In this document: one piece after another, positions 56,800 through 64,000 of the stretch
Layout of the letters: every line of letters starts with the position of its first letter
Position numbering within the stretch: the first letter of the stretch is position 1
Origin: Desmodus rotundus
Taxonomy: Eukaryota > Chordata > Mammalia > Chiroptera > Phyllostomidae
Length of the DNA: 64,000 bases
Reading direction: 5' to 3'
Assembly: GCF_022682495.2 (NCBI RefSeq)
Contig: NC_071387.1
Location: 146,822,024-146,886,023 of the forward strand
Made by a program: the position numbers and the translations under genes
The notes under the pieces: generated by a model
The model's database searches: none
Seen by the model: only the letters and a program-made list of their open reading frames with translations
Told to the model about the DNA's origin: nothing

Positions 56800-57300
56800 T
56801 CTTTATATCATTCTCATTCTTTAATGGTTGTTTGGCTGCATTTAAAGTTTTGGAATGATGGCTCTTTTCCCTTTGTACTTTGAAGATGTTATTAGATTTT
56901 CTTCTGAGGTTACCATTGAGAACTCTGTTGTCAATCTAATTAGTGCCCCTTTATAAATAATAGATTGTTTTTCTCTGGCCTTTTCACTTTTTGTCTTTGG
57001 TTTCTTATAATTTCACCATGAGGGCTGATGTATAGATTTGGTTGTACTAATTCTGTTTGGGACTCATTTGGGACTCCTGAAATTAAGATTTTGTCTTTTA
57101 CCAAATTCACAGCTATTATCTCTTTCCATATTGCCTTCCTCCCATTTCCTCCATTTTTTCCCCTCCTAATCTCTTAAAAGATTGGACCTTTCAGACATGT
57201 TGGATCTTCTCATTTTCTCTTCCATTCCCCTTAACCTCACTTTTGTGGTTTGCATCTGTTTATTTATTTTGGTGTCATCCTTGGTCACTGCTTAATGTCT
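56800..57300 (-). pseudogene. ancient LINE ORF1 relic, antisense
   Basis: The + strand parallels antisense L1/HAL1 ORF1: TTAGATTTTCTTCTGAGGTT, ACCATTGAGAACTCTGTTGT, CAATCTAATTAGTGCCCCTT, AATAGATTGTTTTTCTCTGG, TTGTCTTTGGTTTCTTATAA, GCTATTATCTCTTTCCATAT. The same spacing of landmarks is present in the intact HAL1 ORF1 at 21850-22200. Strongly decayed; no product. Confidence 0.5.
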
Positions 57301-59854
57301 ATTTTCCTCTTAACTGATTTCTCTTTACATTTCTGGTCTGCTGCTCTACCTATGCACTATGGCATTCATATCCTAAAGTTCTATATGTTACTTCAACAAA
57401 TGTGTTTGTCCTTTGTTTTGATGGTGTGTAGATCTCTTCCTAGCCCACTCTTTCCTGAGGGTGGAACGCTTTGAGTATCCCAGCCTTGTGTGCTAAGGCC
57501 GTATGGTTTGCTAGGCACTGTGGGGTTGCTGTTTGCAAAGTCTGTCGGAAGTCAACTGGTTTGACTTGCGTTAAATAGCACAAAAACTACAGTGGCCTTG
57601 GGTATCAAAAGGCATAACATGTAGCATTTTTCTCCTGGGGAGCACCTGTCCAGTGGTCCAGAAGTCAAACTCACTGGACGTGCAGTGTGGCAGTTAGTTA
57701 CTGGCTGGGTGTGGGATCTGCAGACAATTTCCATTTCCTCCACACTATTAGGAATTTGTTACCAAAACACTCTGAACTGAGCTGTCCTTGGTTCTGGTTG
57801 CTGGTGGGTACATTCAGGTGCTGCTCTTACGTATGTACCAATGAGCAGAACCAGCCAATACTGATGTAGCAATGAGAAGGGAGTAATTATGAGGATGCAC
57901 ACTTACTCTTTCCTTGTAGGTTGGCTATCATGAACTCGGACCTCCAAGGCCAGCAGGTTCTGGGGTTGGGATTGCTGCTCTCCTGTTATAGGGAGATGGG
58001 TGGTGCTGGGAGTCCATCCTTCATCTGTTCTCTAGCTTATAGAAGTCTCATGGGGCTTCTTGCAAATTCTAGAGAATTTGATTGTGTCTGCCTCAGGTAG
58101 AGGACTAACTTGGTCTGGAAAATTATTATAAAGAGAGGAAAGCAATCCAGGGTCTCTGCCACAAATATTCCACCTCATTTAAGTACTAAAACCCTAACAA
58201 TGTGGGCTGAAAATGTCCCAAATCTCACTCATTCCTAAGTTGTTCAAAATGTAACAATTTCATTTTCGTCCAGATTCTGATTTTTTATTCTGTCCCCATG
58301 TTCGTGGTGCCAGTACTGCATTTGGTCCTGGGCTGGTGTCTGCTTGCTGACTTTTCAACGTAGGCTCTTTCAAGGCATTTGTATCTTTGACCCATTCTGT
58401 TTCCGCGTTCTTTGCATAGGACCCCTCACCCTTAGAGCGCCAAGCCCTGGTCCTCTCAGCTGGCCTTGGAGACCCAGCTGGCCTTGCATGTCTTTTATGT
58501 AACTATTTAAACACAGAGATTCCACTAAGCACTAAGATAGGTTAAATGGGAAATTCCATACTGTGGTGCCAAATCAACTCAAAGCTGATTTTCAAAGGAA
58601 ATGTCAAGAAATGGCTCCATGACTCAGCTCCCTCTCCCACTTCAAGAGCTGAGAGAGTAGAAGAGGGAGGGATTGTGGAGGTTTCTTTGGAGAGAACTGT
58701 TGCTGTGAATGCTCCTTTTTATATGAAGCCCAGTGAGACTGGCAGGCACAGATGTGCTCAGAGAAATACTGATGTGCTGGGCACTGCTTTTAGGAACAAC
58801 TGTAGACGGGGTGTGACTCCAGCTTGGGAAATCCAGATGGGAAAGAAGGGCTGGCTCACTGCTGCCTTGTGATCAGCCTTCCTTCCCAGAGTTGTCAGGG
58901 CAAAGGCCGTGCAAGTGTGTCTGTGGACCAGACCTGAGCCACATGGGAGGGAGAACCAGCTTAGTGGTCCAATAGGCCTGCCTAAAAGGGCAGAGGGACC
59001 AAAGCAGCAAGCGTAGGGAGGGGGCATTCAGTGATTGGGGGCTAAGAAGGAAGTCACAAGGGTGTAGAAAAACTAGAATGATGTCACATGTAGGAGAGAG
59101 GTTCCCATGGTGGAATTTTCATGGAGTTTGTTGGAGTTCCATGACTGTGAGAAAGAGTTGGTTTAAATATCTGCGGAGAGCTTGCTTAGACAAAGCCAGC
59201 TCAAGTGAGACCTTGCCTGTGACCTTCTACCCAACATGACGGAAGCCCTGGCGGGCTTCCCGCTTCCCTGCTCTGTCATTCACAGCTGCTCAAGGTGGCT
59301 GCCAGTCTGGAGCCAGCCTAGGACCTGAGGAGAGAAAAATGGGGTGTTAAACTGAGTGCACAGTATTGACTAATGTGGAGGGCTGGAGGTGTGTGTGAGC
59401 TAAAGTGACCTTAGGACTGTCCAGTATCTAAAGGACAAAACTCATGGGTTTGCCTGGACCTTTATCCTGGGGCCAGAGAAAAACTTTTCCCACTGAATAC
59501 ATCTTTCAGGGACAGTGAGAGACTAAGCAAAGTAGTATTTGGATTTCTTTCAAGTGGTGAGTGTTCCAGTTACTGGTTCCCTTTGTGGGACGGCACCTTC
59601 TTCAGGGACAACGGTAGAGAGAAATTCCCCAGAGACTTTAGAGTTAGAGGAGAAAGGGAGCAAGGCATTCCATGGCCTTACAAAGGTTATAATGCTTATG
59701 GGTTACACATTACCTTTTACTTCATGACAATTTGTAAGAAAACAGGAAGCCGTAATTGAGCACTGGATTCTTTGGTGGCTCACGATACGTGGTGGCGTGT
59801 AGCTGTCATTGTACAGGGACCAATGCTGCTGTTGCCACACAGCACTACCACCGA
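57301..59854. other. unassigned DNA
   Basis: 2.5 kb with no recognised repeat. A 108-codon + ORF (58546-58872) and an 89-codon minus ORF (58758-59027) show no family motif. No splice-flanked exon could be supported. Confidence 0.4.
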
Positions 59855-60045
59855 AGGCGTGGTTCTCGAAGTGTGCTCCCTGTGCCCGCAGCCTTAGCTG
59901 TACCTGGGAATGTGTGAAAAGTGTAGACTGTCAAGCCCTACCCAGAGCTGCCGAATCAGAATCTCAGGTTTGGGGCCCAGTAATCTGTGTTTTAACAGGG
60001 TCTCCTGATGACTCTGAGGCACGCTCAAGTTTCAGAACCAAATGT
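59855..60045 (+). mobile_element. MER5A-like hAT relic
   Basis: GTTCTCGAAGTGTGCTCCCT, CTGTACCTGGGAATGTGTG, CCCTACCCAGAGCTGCCGAA, TCAGAATCTCAGGTTTGGGG, CCCAGTAATCTGTGTTTTAA, CTCCTGATGACTCTGAGGCA, CGCTCAAGTTTCAGAACCA. Full-length MER5A order, sense orientation, opposite to the copy at 895-1100. Confidence 0.85.
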
Positions 60046-60079
60046 CGCAGACATTTGCTAAGTTTCTGGGCTTCGATAT

Positions 60080-60190
60080 TAAACAGCTTTGCTTGAATCT
60101 TGGCTCTGCCATCACAACTGTGTAACTTTGGACACATTCCTGAGTTTTCATCTTTTTGCTAATTTGGGAAATCTTCATTTTCCAAATTAC
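60080..60190 (+). mobile_element. MIR SINE fragment
   Basis: GCTTGAATCTTGGCTCTGCC, ATCACAACTGTGTAACTTTG, GACACATTCCTGAGTTTTCA. Confidence 0.7.
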
Positions 60191-60320
60191 ATTCTTCATT
60201 GAACTAGTGTCACTATCAAGATTTAAAATAATTGAAAAGCTTACTTGTGCTGTTTCTAGAAAATAAAGACTTGTCTTACTGAATCCTCATCTGAATGCTA
60301 TGAACAGGGATTGTTAGTTT

Positions 60321-60512
60321 GTAGGGTTGCCAGACATAGCAAGTAAAAGTAGAGGATGCCCAGTTAAATTTGCATTTCATATGAACAATTGTGTGATGTT
60401 GCAAATGTACTTCACTAGTAGTGCATGGGACATTTAGACTAGAAAATTAGTTGTTGTTCAACTAAACCTTGAATTTATCTAGATGTCCCATGTTTTATCT
60501 AGTAACCCTGCT
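60321..60512. mobile_element. palindromic MITE, copy 2
   Basis: Left end GTAGGGTTGCCAGACATAGC with GAGGATGCCCAGTTAAATTTG; right end GATGTCCCATGTTTTATCTA and GTAACCCTGC in reverse. Same family as 33010-33222; the middle contains GTGCATGGGACATTTAGACT. The arms are more diverged here than in copy 1. Confidence 0.75.
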
Positions 60513-60519
60513 TCTAGAT

Positions 60520-60625
60520 TTTAGATGAAAAATGAAGCTCAGGGAGGCTGAGTAAGTTGTCCAGAGTCACATGGTTAGTAAGTAATGTGATTGGGATGAG
60601 GTCCCAGGCATGCCCCATTTTCAGC
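60520..60625 (-). mobile_element. MIR SINE fragment
   Basis: TTAGATGAAAAATGAAGCTC, AGGGAGGCTGAGTAAGTTGT, CCAGAGTCACATGGTTAGTA, GGGATGAGGTCCCAGGCATG. Confidence 0.7.
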
Positions 60626-61991
60626 ACCAGACTCTGTCTGCTTTTATACTGTCCCTCATCCTTGACAACGTTGGGACCAATGCATTTCTGTGGAAGGTCT
60701 CATTTCTCTCCAGGAGTTGTGGGAACATATGTAGGCAGAAAGAATTGGGTGCTCTCCTAATGACCAAAATGCCAACAAAATTCTTTTACCTTCCTTAGGT
60801 AAACATGGGGGCAAAACTATAGGTTACTATATAGAGTTTTTAGCAGTATTTAGAACGTATGGTGCTTATTAAGCTGTATTCTTCCTCTGCCTCTTTCTTT
60901 TGGAGATGTCCTCAGATCTTACAGTTTCTAGAGAAATATATCTCAGATTATTCAAATGAATCAAGCATCGGTAAATTGAGAAAATATTGATAAATGAAAA
61001 AAAAATCTGTGTTCATGTTAATAGGATGATTTGTACCAAATGTGATTTATCTTGCTTAGTCACAGAAATTGAATGGTTTTATTTTGATTTTAAAACATAC
61101 TTGGATCTTTTTTCTGTGCCTCCTAATTGAAAAACCAAAAATTTGCTGAGTCACTGCTGAAAATATTCATTTCTTTCCCCCTGTTGGCCTTTTTTGAGAA
61201 GATAAATTACTCAGGACGGTGAATTTTTGGGACAAGTGAAATATGCTGAGATAAATGTGAGATGAGAAGGTGAAAGGGATCTATAATGAGGATGGTAAAA
61301 ATCTGTGCCACTTTGGCATTTCTAGATTACATGGCAATCAAAATTTGACCACCTAATTAGAAAATCATTCATCCTCCAAAATGGCCGAGGCTGCATGGGC
61401 TGCTGCTTTTGTCAAAGTGTCAGGAGCACCCACTGCAAATGCCTCAGAACCATGAATAGAACAGGGCTTGCTCTGCACTCGGGCCGGTGCCGGTGCCAGG
61501 GTGGCTGGGATAAAAAGACGATTGAACTAGATCAGACCTGACTCCTGCCCATTTCCAGCTATTTGGGGAGGCAGGATTCAGCGGTGTGAAGTTCAGCAGA
61601 GGGCCAATAATTCAAGACGTTGTACAGTCAGTACTAGGTTGTGTGGTTCAGACTATAAGCTTATTTTACAACTTCTTTAGGTGAATTTAAGCAGTTACTA
61701 GCATCCTTAAGTACCTATTGTTGCTACCTTAATCTGTTAGAAAGCTCTTTGGCAGTCTCTGTCACCCACTTTATAAACTGTACAAGCACAAATTTAGGTG
61801 CTATTTACCGTTATTAAAAGAGTTGAAAAAGATTTATAAGGCCAAAATGAGTATATGAAATTTAGGAATCTTGATTAAATGGCCAACTCTTTAGTTATGA
61901 TATTTAGTTTATACTATTAGTTTGTTTATACTATATATTTAAAAATACATATGTAAAATGAGATCAATTTAGAAATGTTCTTTTCTTCTAG
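60626..61991. other. unassigned DNA, presumed intron end
   Basis: No repeat recognised. It leads into the splice acceptor at 61975-61991 (GTTCTTTTCTTCTAG). AT-rich, with GC-richer DNA at 61380-61580. Confidence 0.4.
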
Positions 61992-62102
61992 GCTTATATT
62001 TTCCAGCACACAAAATTTTCACATCGGCCTTAGTTACTGAAGAGATCATGTCCATGTCTCAGTCCACGTCTGATGCTGTCAGTGGACACTCCATCTCCGG
62101 TC
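61992..62102 (+). CDS. candidate internal coding exon, gene not identified
   Basis: A 111-nt segment flanked by a strong acceptor (pyrimidine run TTCTTTTCTTCTAG, then G) and a near-consensus donor (GGTC, then GTAAGT at 62103-62108). Only one of three frames is open end to end: the first two bases complete a codon, followed by LYFPAHKIFTSALVTEE, IMSMSQ, STSDAVSGHSISG and one leftover base. Both bounding introns would therefore be phase 1 and the exon (37 codons' worth) could be skipped without a frameshift. Two ATGs lie inside (62048 and 62054), so it could also hold an alternative start. The second half is Ser/Thr-rich and looks cytosolic; there is no recognised domain. I could not identify the gene. 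No other exon is visible, so the introns exceed 1.9 kb downstream and probably tens of kb upstream. Confidence 0.6.
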
Positions 62103-62389
62103 GTAAGTACTCGTTTATATAGCATTGACTTATTGTTAAAATTTATTCTCAGTGTATAGTTGTGATCTGTACAATGTAACCATGCATTGTGTTGCTTTTA
62201 AGTGATCTTTAAAAAATTTGTTTTCTAAAAACATGTAACTGAATTTGCATAAAATGTATTATTCCCCCATTTTAAACTTGTCAACTGAACTCTATTATAT
62301 ATTCCAAACTACTATTGACCTAGGGAATGTCAGACTAATATAACGCATTAGTCTTATGGCAGAGACTACACGATGATCAGCCAATACTA
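62103..62389. other. unassigned DNA, presumed intron start
   Basis: Begins with the donor GTAAGTAC. AT-rich, with no repeat recognised. Confidence 0.4.
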
Positions 62390-62720
62390 CGTTTCTTGTC
62401 CTGCCCTTCCCAGCCCCCTTTCAATGAGATGAGATCCAGCGAGGAGTTCTGGCCAATGCAGCGTGAGAGGTAGTGATTGTGTCTTTTCCTAGTTAAGGTA
62501 GGGAAAATCCATGGGCGAGCTCCTAGTACCATTGCTGGTGAGCCACACATTCCACATGGTGCAGTTACCAGGTGATGGAACCTCTATTGTCCTGGTTCCT
62601 GAGTGACCATGTGATGCCAAGGTCTGCCACCCTATGAGGGGTATGTGGTGTGAACAAGAAATAACGAGCTGTGTTAAGCCACCAAAAACTGTGGTGCTGA
62701 TTGGCCTTGGCTGCCCTTGC
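62390..62720 (+). mobile_element. possible LTR-type or other old interspersed repeat
   Basis: GTTCTGGCCAATGCAGCGTG, GGTTCCTGAGTGACCATGTG, GTGAACAAGAAATAACGAGC and TGTGTTAAGCCACCAAAAAC follow the order seen in an old mammalian repeat that ends with 'gttaagccactgagat'. I believe it is of LTR type but cannot name the family. Confidence 0.4.
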
Positions 62721-64000
62721 TAATTATATGCGTTCAATAAACAAATAAGATAAAATGATAGATAGATGTCCTATCATCTAGACTTCAATATAAAGTCACT
62801 CTTTTTAGTAAGAGATAGTTTGAGGATATACCCCACCTTATATTTGACATAGGTAGTTTGCCTCTAACTGAAACAGGTTGGCTGTTTCTTTAAGGTCATG
62901 TCTTTATACAGCCCCAAGTTACCATCTTTTAAATTTGTAAATCATTATTTATCACACTCCAATGCATTATGTTGATGCTGATACCATTTTCAGCATGCCC
63001 ACTGTTTTTCACATGGCAAATACCATCAACAGCTGGTTTCCACGTTGTCACTTAGGGCCGATTTCTTATAGAACTCTGAAAAATAATGGCCTTTATATTG
63101 CTGTCATTGGGACCCACAATTTTTTCAGCAGGTTTCTATAAACATTTACTGAGACTCACAAAGGCTCAGAATTTGATGGTTAAATGCCAGAATCACGAGT
63201 AAAATAGACCTGGAGGCAGTTCTATGTGTATCAATGACCCAGTAGTATCAGATAATAGTCCCCGCACATAATCACAGACTCGAATTTCTGCTCAAAGTGT
63301 TTACCAATAATTCCCCCAAAGATGCCTCACGTGTCCACACAGCAGGTTGCCACCTGTGGGCCCCTTGCCACATCTGCCCTGCTCTCCTGCTCTTGCTTTA
63401 ACTTTCTGTGGCCCAGAAGCTGCTAGGAGGAGGGAGAAGGCCACCCCTGCCATGGCCTAGCGTGTCCAAAATCCTTAGTGCTGGATGTTTCAGAGGTGAG
63501 AGGGCCTTTCCAGCTCTGAGGCACACTGTCATTCAGGCCTTGAAGCAAGTCTGCTTATCTTGAAAATCTCACAGAAAAATCTCTAAACAATATTCTGAGT
63601 TATAGTCCTGTTTCTTTAATAATAGCGGTCAAACCCAGGAGGCTTGAAGAGAAATAGACAGCATACTAACCTTTTCACTCCTCAGAAACGTTTCCTGGCC
63701 TAATAGCCCAATAGAAAAGACCTCCCTTTTTTAGTCATGAAACAAAGTCCAGCATCCTTTCTTCCACTGGACATGAACAATAGTGGGAGCGTGAGCGTGA
63801 GTGTGCATGTGTGTGCATGCATGTGTACATGCGTGTGTGTGTTTGGAAGGTGGAAGTGTCAGTGTTAGCAGAAGCTGTGCCCTGTTAAAACTGAAGCCTG
63901 CCCTGCACATGGTGTTACTCTTCTGTGACGTGCTTTTCGTTCCGTAGAGGGTTGTAATCCTACTAGAGACACTGAGGAGGCTTAAAAAAGGCTGATCTGA
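62721..64000. other. unassigned DNA, presumed intron
   Basis: A short GATA run lies near 62757-62766 and a TG-rich repeat at 63788-63842. No exon or recognised interspersed repeat. Confidence 0.4.
63788..63842 (+). repeat. imperfect (TG)n/(GTGAGC) repeat
   Basis: GAGCGTGAGCGTGAGTGTGC followed by ATGTGTGTGCATGCATGTG and GCGTGTGTGTGT: alternating purine-pyrimidine with interruptions. Confidence 0.85.

Noticed and set aside
1..64000. CRISPR arrays, operons, prokaryotic or phage defence systems
   Set aside because: The window is mammalian: SINEs, LINEs, MIR, MER and MaLR relics and a spliced exon. There are no regularly spaced repeats and no bacterial-type gene density.

Overview
The window is non-coding mammalian DNA, almost certainly from a bat. 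The strongest clue is three tRNA-derived SINEs of the Ves type, which is typical of yangochiropteran bats: a tRNA-like head with A and B boxes, the stretch around GGCAACCACACATTGATGTTTC, a pyrimidine-rich stretch, and an A-rich tail. An older SINE sits beside them. Several L1 3' ends share a pyrimidine-rich 3' UTR (antisense motif around CAATTACAGTTGT). No Helitron and no young autonomous DNA transposon is visible. That leans away from a vesper bat such as Myotis and towards another yangochiropteran family, but this is inference only.

One stretch looks like host protein-coding sequence: a 111-bp candidate internal exon at 61992-62102 (+), with a good acceptor and donor and one open frame. I could not identify the gene. 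The other 62 kb upstream is therefore probably intron or 5' flanking DNA. The only long intact ORF belongs to a retrotransposon: a 279-codon L1-type ORF1 at 21722-22561 (-), inside a complete HAL1 (half-L1) with 15-bp target-site duplications (TSDs).

Layout. 0-5.7 kb: old MER5A-like, MIR, hAT-like and L2 relics, plus a diverged 90-bp duplication on both sides of a SINE. 5.7-7.6 kb: a twin-primed L1 with a 10-bp TSD, touching a TA-flanked inverted-repeat DNA transposon. 8.6-17.8 kb: another L1 3' end, L2 and MIR pieces, a palindromic hAT MITE, and long unassigned stretches. 17.8-20.7 kb: probable MaLR (ERVL-type) internal relic, split by a 5'-truncated L1 with a 12-bp TSD. 21.3-23.35 kb: the HAL1. 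23.9-24.15 kb: a 244-bp L1 end with a 16-bp TSD. 24-32 kb: MIRs, a MaLR-like LTR and an old antisense L1 carrying a young one. 32.8-36.5 kb: an ancient L1 in + orientation (5' part, ORF1 relic, ORF2 endonuclease relic) holding four later insertions. 36.5-37.7 kb: an unassigned GC-rich block. 39-41 kb: hAT and L2. 48-52 kb: antisense LINE relics with MER20-like and SINE insertions. 53.7-54.9 kb: an old L1 3' half. 56.8-60.6 kb: LINE, MER5A and MIR relics and a second copy of a palindromic MITE family. 62 kb: the exon.

There is no operon-like or cooperative gene set. The content of interest is the record of retrotransposition: exact TSDs, two twin-priming inversions, nested insertions and one ORF1-only element. 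Family names were assigned by recognising consensus motifs by eye; boundaries without a TSD are approximate to about 20-50 bp.
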